Origin: UBA9611 sp965237595 | GTDB taxonomy: Bacteria; Chloroflexota; Dehalococcoidia; Lucifugimonadales; UBA3495 | Reading direction: 5' to 3' | DNA length: 64,000 nt | NCBI GenBank assembly: GCA_965237595.1 | Contig: CBDEFY010000007.1 | Location: forward strand, 496,001 to 560,000 | Shown: one piece after another, positions 45,335 to 53,563 of the stretch | Layout of the letters: the number at the start of each line of letters is the position of its first letter | Position numbering within the stretch: the stretch's first letter is position 1 | The notes under the pieces: generated by a model | The model's database searches: none | The model's input: only the letters and a program-made list of their open reading frames with translations | What the model was told of the DNA's origin: nothing | Made by a program: the position numbers and the translations under genes

Positions 45335-45913
45335 GTGCCCGAGTTGCTACAACGCCTCCAGAGCCGCCTGGATTCCCTGCCGGACGGCCTGCAAGCCCAC
45401 ATCTACCGGGTGCTCGATCTGGCCCTGGAATTGGCCGGCCGCCACGGCATCGACCCTGAGCGTGCTGAGCTTGGCGCTTTGGCCCACGACGTTTGCCGGG
45501 CGGTCCCCGGCGATGAACTTCTTAAGATGTCCGCCGACCTGGGCTTGAATGTCAGCGAGTTGGAACAGGACTTTCCCCTTCTGCTTCACGGGCCAGTGGG
45601 CGCGGAATTGCTCCGCCGGGAAGAAGACCTGACCGACCACGGCCTCTACGAAGCGGTGCGCTGGCATTCCACGGCCCACGCCTCTCTGGACCCATTGGGC
45701 AAACTGATATTTCTGGCCGACAAATTGGACCCGCAGAAGGCGGCGGTCTATCCTTACCAGGCCAAGCTGCGCGATATGGCGCTGGAGAGTCTGGATCTGG
45801 CGCTGCTGGAGTTCCTATCCCGGGAAATGGCGGCCCGCCTTGAACGGGGAGAAACAGTCCATCCGGCAAGCGTGGAGGCGCGCAACAGCTTGATCTTGAA
45901 ACTTCGGGACTAA
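45335..45913 (+). CDS. HD-domain hydrolase, YqeK (symmetrical Ap4A hydrolase) type
   Basis: 192 residues from a GTG. HIYRVLDLALELAGRHGIDP starts the HD fold, GALAHDVCRAVPGDELLKM is the metal-binding HD pair, LLHGPVGAELLRRE the second His and LYEAVRWHSTAHASLDPLGK with IFLADKLDPQK the C-terminal metal ligands. YqeK proteins hydrolyse diadenosine tetraphosphate to ADP. HIT plus YqeK side by side suggests control of dinucleoside polyphosphates. The Shine-Dalgarno sequence is weak. Confidence 0.85.
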   Translation: MPELLQRLQSRLDSLPDGLQAHIYRVLDLALELAGRHGIDPERAELGALAHDVCRAVPGDELLKMSADLGLNVSELEQDFPLLLHGPVGAELLRREEDLTDHGLYEAVRWHSTAHASLDPLGKLIFLADKLDPQKAAVYPYQAKLRDMALESLDLALLEFLSREMAARLERGETVHPASVEARNSLILKLRD

Positions 45914-46034
45914 CGCCTGCGGATTTGAACCCCAACGGGACACGGCGCATCATAGGTTTTTGACAAATCGTCTAATGAGCCAAGCCCGAGGTTCAGAGAA
46001 GCCGGCGGGGGCAACTGGCGAGAGAGGTAACCTG

Positions 46035-46355
46035 ATGCAGATTAATCTGACATCAGAAGCCGTTGAGCATATCCAGAGCAAGGGCGGCCAGGCGGCCGTC
46101 GACCTGGTCTGCTTCTCCTCTTGAGGCGGTAGCGCCACAGAGGTATCGGTCGATACCCGGATCTCCCGCCGCGACACTTCCCCGTACCGCATGATAAAGC
46201 AGGACGGCGTGGAATTATTCATCCTGCCCAACCTGGCCCAGCACACCACTACCATGAACATCAACAGCAAGAAGTTCCTGTTCTTCCGCAACCTCAAGAC
46301 GGAACTGGAACTGGAAAATGGCCTGGTGTTGGGGCGTCGGGCCTCCTGGGCTTAA
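46035..46355 (+). CDS. Small selenoprotein with CFSSU motif (CC/Se or HesB-like family)
   Basis: 106 codons including TGA at 46122-46124, read as selenocysteine 30. The start is MQINLTSEAVEHIQSKGGQA, followed by AVDLVCFSSUGGSATEVSVD; beyond the TGA the frame continues without a break to TAA at 46353 (KKFLFFRNLKTELELENG). Fold and motif placement resemble the small (seleno)proteins called CC/Se motif or HesB-like; the exact family name is from memory. AGAGG precedes the ATG. A hairpin with a GGUC loop follows the TGA at the bSECIS distance. A decayed paralog lies directly downstream. A Cys-Sec pair suggests a redox or metal-handling role. Confidence 0.86.
46142..46157 (+). promoter_or_regulatory. 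bSECIS-like hairpin of the CFSSU selenoprotein
   Basis: GGTATC / GATACC form a perfect 6-bp stem with loop GGTC, 23 nucleotides after the UGA. GGUC is also the loop core of the E. coli fdhF SECIS element recognised by SelB. Confidence 0.8.
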
Positions 46356-46427
46356 CGTCCAGCGCCTCCGGTTCGGTCAGCCGGTCAGGGGACCGCGAAA
46401 TGACAACGGAGGGCCGGCCGAGATAGG

Positions 46428-46783
46428 GTCTCACTCACTCCCGAGGCCCTGGAGCACATCCAGAAACGGGGCGGCCTGGCCGTCATCGACCTGGTCTGCT
46501 TGGACATTGAGCCGGTTCTGCGGCCGAGGTCTCGGTCGGCACGTACTTATGGGATCGCAAGGCGTACCGGTTCCGCCAGGTCCCCGCAGTTGGCGCCCAA
46601 GTTTTGGTTGAAGGAACCCTCGCCCCGTATCTGCATAGCCTGCATATCCGCTCCTTCAAATTCCTGTGGTTCTGTTGCCTGAAGGCCGAAGCCCAGCTCA
46701 GCGATGGCCACACCCTTGGAGGAAAGGTGCCTCCGTCCCTGCAATCAGTGCCCGAACAACCCTGGCCATGGTGGCCCCGGTGA
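46428..46783 (+). pseudogene. Decayed paralog of the CFSSU selenoprotein, one-base deletion
   Basis: SLTPEALEHIQKRGGLAVID and LVCLD match the first copy, then one base is lost just before the TGA at 46508-46510. From the TGA on, the other frame reads U-AGSAAEVSVGTYLWDRKAY, and continues to SFKFLWFCCLKAEAQLSDGH, clearly paralogous, to a TGA at 46781. No start codon is visible in front of SLTPEAL. A SECIS-like hairpin is kept (46522-46537). Confidence 0.8.
46522..46537 (+). promoter_or_regulatory. bSECIS-like hairpin of the decayed paralog
   Basis: GGCCGA and TCGGTC pair over 6 bp (one G-U) around loop GGTC, 17 nucleotides after the UGA. The stem sequence differs from that of the neighbouring copy while the loop is the same, which suggests past selection on the hairpin. 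Confidence 0.7.
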
Positions 46784-46814
46784 TCGGCCAGGGATAGACG
46801 GTGAATAAATTAAG

Positions 46815-46847
46815 GCCCCGGAGGATTGTTCCTCCGGGGCTCTTTTC
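46815..46847 (+). terminator. Strong rho-independent terminator
   Basis: GCCCCGGAGGA (46815-46825) pairs perfectly with TCCTCCGGGGC (46830-46840), followed by TCTTTTC. It closes the selenoprotein region on the plus strand. Read on the minus strand it is followed by CTTAATTTATT and could serve the DoxX gene as well. Confidence 0.9.
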
Positions 46848-46867
46848 TGCCTCCGGCGCTGCTGGCG

Positions 46868-47356
46868 TTAGCCGAGCACGTAGCGGAGAGGACGGTGCTT
46901 GGTTTCGGTGTTCACGAGCCAGCCGTCGACCCCGAAGTAGGTTCCGGCCCGGACTACCCACAAAACGTTCAGCGCCAGGATGTATATGACCTTGTCGCTG
47001 ATCCAGCCGTGCTCAGGCGGGAGTTGCGCGATGTAGAACAGGCCAATCATCACCGCGCCGACCAGGGCGGTCCAACGGGTGGCCGCGCCCAAGATCAAGG
47101 CCAAACCGATGGCCACTTGGCCCCACATCACCACGTTGTCCACCGTCGCGCTGTTGGCGAAGAACTCCATGAACCCGGTGAAAGGCCCTTCCGTTGCGTG
47201 GAGCAGGAAGCCGCTGGCCGTCCAGTCGCCTTCGATTATCTTGTCGAGGCCGGCTTTCAAGAAGAGGACTCCCATGGCCAGCCGAACGACCAGGATGGAT
47301 ATCTTCGGGGTTACCATCGTCCTGCTAAGTTCCGTAATCCGTTCTGCTATCGCCAT
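46868..47356 (-). CDS. DoxX-family membrane protein
   Basis: 162 residues from the ATG at 47356, which follows AGGAGG by eight bases; the frame is open 27 codons further upstream but this start fits best. About four membrane helices: ILVVRLAMGVLFLKAGLDKI (the DoxX start with a conserved Lys), MWGQVAIGLALILGAATRWT, ALVGAVMIGLFYIAQLPPEH and IYILALNVLWVVRAGTYFGV. Related proteins form the small subunit of thiosulfate:quinone oxidoreductase or act in redox stress. Role here unknown. Confidence 0.87.
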   Translation of the reverse strand: MAIAERITELSRTMVTPKISILVVRLAMGVLFLKAGLDKIIEGDWTASGFLLHATEGPFTGFMEFFANSATVDNVVMWGQVAIGLALILGAATRWTALVGAVMIGLFYIAQLPPEHGWISDKVIYILALNVLWVVRAGTYFGVDGWLVNTETKHRPLRYVLG

Positions 47357-47643
47357 TGCCGCACCTCCTATGTCGGGCTTGATTCCTTTTTTACTGTCTT
47401 CGGAATCCATCTCTATCATAAAAGTTTGTGATAACAATCACAGGGCCATTTGGATCATTTTGGAAGGGACCTCTGGCCCAATCGCAAATAAGGGCGTCTG
47501 ACGTCACCACCAAGTCGCTCCGCCTCTTCGCCGAGAAGGTTATACCGGAGTTCGCTTAATGTTCCTAGGATAAATAGTCCCAGCCAGCGCACAGCGCACC
47601 TCACCGACTTGGCCGATGCGATATGAAAACGCGCCTGTGCCGC

Positions 47644-48567
47644 TCAGCGGGCGTGGTACTGTGGCGGCCTTTTCTCCACGAACGATTGGCTGGCCTCTTT
47701 GAAATCCTCGGTTAAGTGCAGCTTCAGGGGCAGCATCTGCATGTCGGCCTCGGCCCCCGGATGGACCCACTGACGGCGCGTTAGCTTCACTGCTGCCCGG
47801 GTCGCCAGTGGCGGCGACTTCAGCACCTTCTCGGCCAGTTCCTCGGCCGCGCTCAGGTGCTCTCCCGTGGGCACCAAGCGGTTGATGAGCCCCAGCCGGT
47901 ACAACTCGGCGGCCTCGATGTGCTCTCCCGTGATTACCATTTCGCTGGCTATCTTGGAGGGCATGAAGGCGTTGACCTTGGCCCAGATCCTGCCGCCGGG
48001 CAGTCCCCGGCGGGTCTCGGTGATGCCGAACTTGGCTTCCTCTGAGGCCACAATCAGGTCGGACTCGGCGGCGATGACTATGCCCGCGCCCAAGGCGTAC
48101 CCGTGGACTGCGGCGATGATTGGCTTCCAGTTGATGGAACGGCCCATATAGCCCTCGGGATTGGGCCCCCGCTCTCTTTGGGCGCTCTGCTGCGGCGTCA
48201 TGGCCACGAAGCGTTGTTTAATGTCGGCCCCGGCGCAGAAACTCCGCCCAGCGCCGTGGATGATGGCCACCCAGGCGTCATCGTCCAGGTCGAACTCCAG
48301 TAGCGCCGCGTGCAGGTCCTCTTCGAACTGGTCGTTGACCGCGTTCAGCGCCTGGGGCCGGTTGAACATGATGTAGGCGGTCTTCCCCCTTCGCTTGTAC
48401 ATCATGGTCTCGTATTCAGTGATTATCTTGGGGGTCTGGGACTCTTCGGCCCGTGCTTTGTTCTTTGGCTTGTTCCGGGGCTTGTTCTGTGTTTCGGGCA
48501 CTGGGGCCACCTCCGGGTCGTGCGTGTGGCCTTCTGATATTCCAGTGAATCTGAGAGTGAAAATCAA
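47644..48567 (-). CDS. Enoyl-CoA hydratase/isomerase family protein
   Basis: Up to 307 residues; the conserved domain starts near residue 55 (MMYKRRGKTAYIMFNRPQAL), so the true start may be well inside the reported one. The oxyanion-hole regions are GAGRSFCAGADIKQRF and IIAAVHGYALGAGIVIAAES. ETRRGLPGGRIWAKVNAFMP follows, in which the usual catalytic Glu is not clear. It belongs to the crotonase fold, adding water to enoyl-CoA or a related reaction. Transcribed away from the HTH gene at 48.7 kb. A Lys/Pro/Asn-rich N-terminal stretch is unusual. Confidence 0.83.
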   Translation of the reverse strand: MIFTLRFTGISEGHTHDPEVAPVPETQNKPRNKPKNKARAEESQTPKIITEYETMMYKRRGKTAYIMFNRPQALNAVNDQFEEDLHAALLEFDLDDDAWVAIIHGAGRSFCAGADIKQRFVAMTPQQSAQRERGPNPEGYMGRSINWKPIIAAVHGYALGAGIVIAAESDLIVASEEAKFGITETRRGLPGGRIWAKVNAFMPSKIASEMVITGEHIEAAELYRLGLINRLVPTGEHLSAAEELAEKVLKSPPLATRAAVKLTRRQWVHPGAEADMQMLPLKLHLTEDFKEASQSFVEKRPPQYHAR

Positions 48568-48595
48568 GCAAGTAGAAATTTTGTTTCAAACAGTA

Positions 48596-48625
48596 TTGAC
48601 ATGTTGAGAACGGGCGTTCTACACT
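48596..48625 (+). promoter_or_regulatory. Promoter with a LexA/DinR-like box for the Cys-rich HTH gene
   Basis: TTGACA at 48596-48601, 18-base spacer, TACACT at 48620-48625. Inside the spacer lies AGAACGGGCGTTCT (48607-48620), which contains GAAC-N4-GTTC, the consensus core of the Gram-positive SOS (LexA/DinR) box. A repressor bound there would block RNA polymerase. The lexA gene is not in this window. Confidence 0.6.
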
Positions 48626-48664
48626 AAGCGGGCAATATTAGAACATCTGATTTGGAGGATGAAA

Positions 48665-49000
48665 ATGACTACCGTTGACTGGCCAATCACCTCTAGCCCC
48701 GTTCTCGACTCCGTGCTCGAATTCTACCATTACGAAGATACGGGTTGTGAGGTCTCCGCTTCCTGCCTCAACTGTCCGCTGCCCCAGTGCAAATACGACG
48801 ACCCGGCCTGGTTCCAGCACAACCGGCGTTTGGCCCGGGACTTCAAGGTCTGGTCGGTCATGCAGCAGGAGAGCCTGACGGTTGAAGAGGCTGCGGACCG
48901 GTTCTCAGTCACCGTGCGCACCATCTTCCGGATTATTCGCCGCTGCCGCGACGCCGCCGTGATTGACCAAGAAGAGCTGGCGGTATTCGCCGCGGACTAG
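48665..49000 (+). CDS. Cys-rich helix-turn-helix protein
   Basis: 111 residues from the ATG at 48665 (GGAGG ends six bases before it; an ATG at 48659 is too close). The N-terminal half has four cysteines: GCEVSASCLNCPLPQCKYDD, probably binding zinc or an iron-sulfur cluster. The C-terminal half is a helix-turn-helix (QQESLTVEEAADRFSVTVRT, then IFRIIRRCRD). It looks like a small DNA-binding regulator or RNA-polymerase-associated factor; no named family recognised. Its promoter carries a LexA-like box, so a role after DNA damage is possible. Confidence 0.72.
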   Translation: MTTVDWPITSSPVLDSVLEFYHYEDTGCEVSASCLNCPLPQCKYDDPAWFQHNRRLARDFKVWSVMQQESLTVEEAADRFSVTVRTIFRIIRRCRDAAVIDQEELAVFAAD

Positions 49001-49046
49001 GGGATGTGCGGGCGTGAGACAGTGGGATGTGTATGGGATGTGAGGA

Positions 49047-49188
49047 TAACTGGATTCCGGATTTCGCCGGAAAGACGAAGGCGGCGCTGCCCATGTTCAA
49101 TGGCAGACCGCCGCCCACGTGCTTTCAGTATTTTTGTCTCTATCTTTCGTCACTGGCATCCATCCACAAATCCGGGATGACTCATGTT
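49047..49188. repeat. MITE-like intergenic repeat, copy C
   Basis: Contains the inverted internal block of copies A and B (GGCGGCGCTGCCCATGTTCA and GCACGTG / CAGTATTTTTGTC) and ends with TCCGGGATGACTCATGTTCC. The left end lacks the AACATGAGTCAT terminus and begins instead with a small TTCCGG-ATTTCG-CCGGAA hairpin. Confidence 0.65.
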
Positions 49189-49276
49189 CCTCTCCCTGAA
49201 AGGTGAGAGTTAGAGTGGGAGTGAAATACAAGTCGTCAGTCTCACTCAGACACGGAACCAGTGACCAGGACGGAAA

Positions 49277-50101
49277 CTAGTCCAAGTCTTTGAACCGGGC
49301 GTCCCGCCAGTCAAGGGCCGCCCGAAGGCCCTTCTCTTCGCTGATGGCGTTGAACTCTTCCTGTTCGGGGCTGGTGCTGGTGTCGAACAGGGTCATCAGT
49401 TCCAGGTTATGCTTGACCGCCTTCAAGAAACCCATCTCTTCCATGGCGCGGTTCATCGAGTCCTTGGTCAGCTTCACGCCAAGCTGGGGCAGCAGGCAGA
49501 TCTTCTTGGCCACCTTTTCGCATTCGGCCATCAGGTTTTCGTGGGGCACCACGCGGTTGACCAGGCCGATGCGGGCCGCCTCATGGGCGTCGACGGTGTC
49601 GCCGGTCAGCAGCAGTTCCTTGGCATTGGCCAGGTTCACACTGTAGGGCGTGATTAACAGGGGTGGCCCATAACCGGCTCTGATCTCCGGTTCGCCAATG
49701 ATGGCCCGGTCCGAGGCGATCTTGATGTCGCAGACCTGGACCAACTCGCATGCCCCGCCCAAGGCGTACCCGTTCACCGCGGCAATCACAGGCTTGCTGC
49801 AATTCCAGACCGTCATGAAGGTCTCGACCAAGCCCTGCAACCGGGTGCGCCAGGCGTCCACCGTGCCCGTCAACGGGTCCAAGGAGTCGTCGTTCCGCTG
49901 GATGTCGAAACCGCTGGAAAACGCCCGCCCCGCTCCGGTGATTATCAACGCCCGTACCTCTGTGTCCGCCTCCACTACTCCCATTGCTTCCTGAAACTCG
50001 GCCATCAACTCGGCGTTCAGGGCGTTGAGCTTTTCCGGGCGGTCCAGGGTCAGATAGGCAATCTGCCCTTTCCGCTCGTAGATTATGTTCTCAAAGGACA
50101 A
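49277..50101 (-). CDS. Enoyl-CoA hydratase/isomerase family protein
   Basis: 274 residues: MSFENIIYERKGQIAYLTLD starts the crotonase fold, GAGRAFSSGFDIQRND is the first oxyanion block, VIAAVNGYALGGACELVQVC the second, and EIRAGYGPPLLITPYSVN the region where the catalytic Glu normally lies. It is not a near-identical copy of the gene at 47.6 kb, so it is a separate paralog. It acts on an acyl-CoA thioester; substrate unknown. Confidence 0.88.
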   Translation of the reverse strand: MSFENIIYERKGQIAYLTLDRPEKLNALNAELMAEFQEAMGVVEADTEVRALIITGAGRAFSSGFDIQRNDDSLDPLTGTVDAWRTRLQGLVETFMTVWNCSKPVIAAVNGYALGGACELVQVCDIKIASDRAIIGEPEIRAGYGPPLLITPYSVNLANAKELLLTGDTVDAHEAARIGLVNRVVPHENLMAECEKVAKKICLLPQLGVKLTKDSMNRAMEEMGFLKAVKHNLELMTLFDTSTSPEQEEFNAISEEKGLRAALDWRDARFKDLD

Positions 50102-50262
50102 AGGAGTCTCCTTTAGTTGCCCGGACCCGGCGTGGGTGAATCTGCCGTAACGTCTCTACTGACGAGCGGCACCCTGGAGTACTGAACGATCATCATGCCG
50201 CCGAAATCGCTGAACACACTTGGCTTTCTGGGCATCAGACATTCACCTCGACAACGGCCATC

Positions 50263-51453
50263 TCAATGGGTATGGTCCGGCACACGCCCATCAGATGGTG
50301 GCTCGTCTATCTCCGGCAGCGGTTCGGTGAACCGGTTACCTTCCATTAGCGGTTTCTCCAGGTTGGTCAGGTTGCCTATCCCTGGAGGTAGTGCCGTTAG
50401 TTTGTTTCTGCTGAGATCCAGGTATTTCAGTTTGGCGAGGTTGCCTATCTCTGGCGGTAATTCCGTGAGCTGGTTACGGCTCAGGTGCAGGCTGGTCAGG
50501 TTTGTGAGGTTGCCTATCTCCGTCGGTAATGCGGTTAACCCAATATTGTCTAGGCTCAGGTCGATCAGGCCGATGAGGTTGCCTATCTCCGGCGGCACCG
50601 CCGCTAGAGGGTTACTGTTCAGGTACAGGCTCTTCAGGTTGGTGAGGTTGCCGATCTCCGCCGGTAGCGCCGTGATCGGGTTGCACCAGAGTTCGAAATG
50701 CATCAGGTTGGTGAGGTTGCCGATCTCCGGAGGCAGTTCGGTGAGGTCGTTACCCTGCAGGTGTAGATGCGTCAAATTGGCGAGGTTGCCTATCTCCGGA
50801 GGCAGCGCCGTGAGCCCGACATAGTGCAGGTCCAGGCTAGTCAGGTTGATGAGGTTGCCTATCTCTGGTGGCAGTTTTGTGAGAAGCTGGCGACCCTCAC
50901 GCGTAAAAAATGGATTATATTGTGAGTGCAGGTGCAGATGCGTCAGATTGGTGAGGTTGGCTATCTCGGGTGGCAGCGCTGTGAGCCGGTTTCCCCCCAG
51001 GTTCAGATACGTCAGGTTGATTAGGTTACCTATCTCCGACGGCAACTTTGTGAGCTGGTTACCGGTCAGATAAAGACTCTTCAGCTTGGTCAGCTTACCT
51101 ATCTCCGACGGCAGTTCCGTGAGCTGGTTACTGGTTAGGTGCAGACTCGTCAGCTGGGTCAGCTTACCTATCTCCGTCGGTAGCGCTTTGAGCGGGTTAC
51201 CGTTCAGGACCAGGGTGGTCAGGTTAGTGAGGTTGCCAATTTCCGGCGGCAGTTCGGTGATCTGGTTATACCCAAGATGCAGAAAAGTCAGGTTAGTAAG
51301 ATCACCTATCTCGGGCGGTAGTGACTCAATACCCGAAAACTTCACAAACGGCTTATTTATGTCACGTTGATAACCCTGACCTGACAGGTCCAATTCCGAG
51401 GTTACGTCGCGGGCGGCCTCGGTTATCTTCCTAAGGGTGTCAGCTGAATCCAT
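50263..51453 (-). CDS. Leucine-rich-repeat protein with 14 repeats
   Basis: 396 residues, almost all LRR of 23 residues with consensus LPPEIGNLTNLTSLHLxxNxLT. Fourteen units can be counted from SLPPEIGDLTNLTFLHLG to the last one; the sixth holds an 11-residue insertion (QYNPFFTREGR). The short N-terminal cap (MDSADTLRKITEAARDVTSE) has no signal peptide and there is no effector domain, so it is probably a cytoplasmic protein-binding scaffold. The repeat type resembles plant/Roco-like LRRs. No ROC GTPase or other partner is adjacent. Confidence 0.88.
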   Translation of the reverse strand: MDSADTLRKITEAARDVTSELDLSGQGYQRDINKPFVKFSGIESLPPEIGDLTNLTFLHLGYNQITELPPEIGNLTNLTTLVLNGNPLKALPTEIGKLTQLTSLHLTSNQLTELPSEIGKLTKLKSLYLTGNQLTKLPSEIGNLINLTYLNLGGNRLTALPPEIANLTNLTHLHLHSQYNPFFTREGRQLLTKLPPEIGNLINLTSLDLHYVGLTALPPEIGNLANLTHLHLQGNDLTELPPEIGNLTNLMHFELWCNPITALPAEIGNLTNLKSLYLNSNPLAAVPPEIGNLIGLIDLSLDNIGLTALPTEIGNLTNLTSLHLSRNQLTELPPEIGNLAKLKYLDLSRNKLTALPPGIGNLTNLEKPLMEGNRFTEPLPEIDEPPSDGRVPDHTH

Positions 51454-51794
51454 CTAGGGTTTTTCCTCTGCCATCAGGCATTACCGCTTATCGGCATGGG
51501 CGGTGCCTGAGCAAATTGTTCATTCGTCAACCGCTTAACCTATGACTTTTCAAGTAAGGCGGTCGTTCGTCCTGGCTTCCATGATTTCCAGGCGAATTTT
51601 TCAACCGTCTGGTTCATGGTATTAAGTACCTCGTCACCAAGGGACTTTCCCGGTTTAAAGGGCTACATCGTAATACTTCCAGTCGGGCAGAATTTCTGCC
51701 AACTCTAGGGAGTCTATCATCATTGGGGTCTTTCTGTTAGGCGCTACCTTTTCTGGGCCAAGCCCACCGGCCGGAGGGTCAGGCCGCTGCGGTG

Positions 51795-52328
51795 GGTGAC
51801 GTCCTGGAAGCCGATGCTGGTACCCCGGCGGAAAAGGATTCGGCAAGCTGATCATAAATACCTATATATCCCCGGCGCTCCTTTTGATGCCAGAGTCAGC
51901 GCTACTGGGCGCCGATATGTGGAAAAAGGAATTGGGGATAGACGGGGTATTAAAAGTCACCGACCAAGGAGCCCAGCCTAAGGCTATGCAGGGGGGTGAG
52001 CACTCCGGCGAGATTTGGTGGCGGGACAACGAAACCAGACTGGATGCTGCGGGGAATGTCGCGGTATTTGGGGGCAAACGACCGAGCAATTTGTATTACT
52101 GACGACCCCGTAATACTTGACGCTGTCGCCAGCGCCTTGTCCAAATTAGATCACGGGAAGCGGGAGGCAGGCTTGAATAGCACCCACCGTCTGCTTTTGG
52201 AAGAAAGTCACCCGTTTGGTCTTGGGGATCTCAATATTCCTTGGGCTGTGGGGCCCCGCATCCTGGATTGGGAGACTTTCCCACTGGCTACCTACCCATC
52301 GGGCCTTCACACTATTGTCCTGGAGTAA
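51795..52328 (+). pseudogene. Decayed 3' part of a peptide ABC substrate-binding protein gene
   Basis: Plus-strand fragments in different frames match the C-terminal third of the receptor at 57.7-59.5 kb: VLEADAG, then YPGGKGFGKLIINTYIS, ESALLGADMWKKELGIDG, IWWRDNETRLDAAG and, after a further frame change, LNIPWAVGPRILDWETFPLA to the stop at 52328. The corresponding receptor residues are for instance FWRDNETRRDAVG and LPWGAGPRIANWEPFP. No intact start or upstream two-thirds. The preceding bases 51454-51794 hold no gene. Confidence 0.75.
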
Positions 52329-52531
52329 GTCGAGGGACCCGGCTCTGGACTGCCATGTATGTATGCAGGAGCTCTGCAAATAAAAGATGAAAAAGAAACT
52401 CCCCGAAGTAACTACCCAAGGCAGGGGGCTGAGCTAATTAGCTGGGAGATCCTCAAGATCACGTAAACGGTCCATTCACTCTGAAACCGATGAGAAGTTG
52501 CTTCTCATCAGAACCGCTTGATTAGACCTCT

Positions 52532-53563
52532 TCACGAAACGCGATTACCCTGGGCAACTTCCCCATTTGTGTACAGATGGCAAGAGACATCATGTCCGGA
52601 ATCAATCGCCAGGTACTCTGGGACCTCAGTGGAGCAGTGGTTCAGCACATAGGGACAGCGGGGATGGAAAGTGCAACCGGAGGGAGGATTTAAAGGAGAG
52701 GGCACCTCACCGGTCAGGATAATCTCCTCACGTTGCCGCCGGGGATGAGCTGGCAAAGAGGCCGAAATTAGGGCTTTGGTGTAAGGATGCAATGGGTTGG
52801 TGAAAAGCTCGGTGGGGGCCGCCTCCTCCACGATTTTACCCAGGTACATCACTCCTACTCGGTCGCTCATGTACCGGACCGTCGCCAGGTTATGAGCAAT
52901 GAGAAGGTAGCTTAAATGATATCTCTCTTGCAGCTCCTTCAGTAAGTTAAGAATTTGGGCTCGAATGGATACATCGAGAGCGGATACCGGCTCGTCCAAG
53001 ACCATGAGCTTTGGGCGCATGGACAACGCTCGGGCGATTGCGATGCGTTGTCGCTGTCCGCCGCTAAATTCGTGCGGATACCTCTCGGCGTGGAGGGCGT
53101 TCAGGCCAACCGCTTCCAGCGTTTCAATTACCTGGTCCCTAACCTCCTGTTTGGTCAATCGCTGGTGGGTGGTGAGCGGCTCCGCTACGATGGAATCCAC
53201 CCTCATCCTGGGATTTAGGGAGCTCCATGGGTCTTGAAAGACACTCTGTATCGACGCACGAAATTCACGCTTCTCCGCCCCGTTAAACTGCCCAATCGCC
53301 CTGCCCTGAAAGTAGATCTCCCCTGCAGTCGGTGGCTCCACCATCAGAATCATCCGGGCGGTGGTGGTTTTACCGCAACCCGATTCTCCAACCAGGCTGT
53401 AGGTCTGCCCTTCCGAGATGCTGAAGGATACGCCGTCTACCGCCTTGACTACTCCAGTGGTCCTTTGCAATATCAACCCTGAAGTAACTGGGTAGTGTTT
53501 CTCCATATCAGTGACACTGATGAGGGAGCCATCATTAAACATCGTGTCAGCTTGTAATCTCAT
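52532..53563 (-). CDS. dppF: Oligopeptide/dipeptide ABC transporter ATPase, second subunit
   Basis: About 343 residues from the ATG at 53563. VVKAVDGVSFSISEGQTYSL, Walker A GESGCGKTTTAR, Q-loop SVFQDPWSSLNPRMRV, signature FSGGQRQRIAIARALSMRPK and Walker B LMVLDEPVSALDVSI. The C-terminal GCTFHPRCPYVLNHCSTEVP has the four-Cys motif typical of the Opp/Dpp ATPases. It overlaps the preceding dppD-like gene by 17 bases. The open frame extends 47 codons upstream but without family similarity. Confidence 0.93.
   Translation of the reverse strand: MRLQADTMFNDGSLISVTDMEKHYPVTSGLILQRTTGVVKAVDGVSFSISEGQTYSLVGESGCGKTTTARMILMVEPPTAGEIYFQGRAIGQFNGAEKREFRASIQSVFQDPWSSLNPRMRVDSIVAEPLTTHQRLTKQEVRDQVIETLEAVGLNALHAERYPHEFSGGQRQRIAIARALSMRPKLMVLDEPVSALDVSIRAQILNLLKELQERYHLSYLLIAHNLATVRYMSDRVGVMYLGKIVEEAAPTELFTNPLHPYTKALISASLPAHPRRQREEIILTGEVPSPLNPPSGCTFHPRCPYVLNHCSTEVPEYLAIDSGHDVSCHLYTNGEVAQGNRVS

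Noticed and set aside
50330..51330. CRISPR-like periodic repeat
   Set aside because: The 69-bp periodicity is that of LRR codons inside an intact gene; there are no conserved spacer-repeat boundaries.
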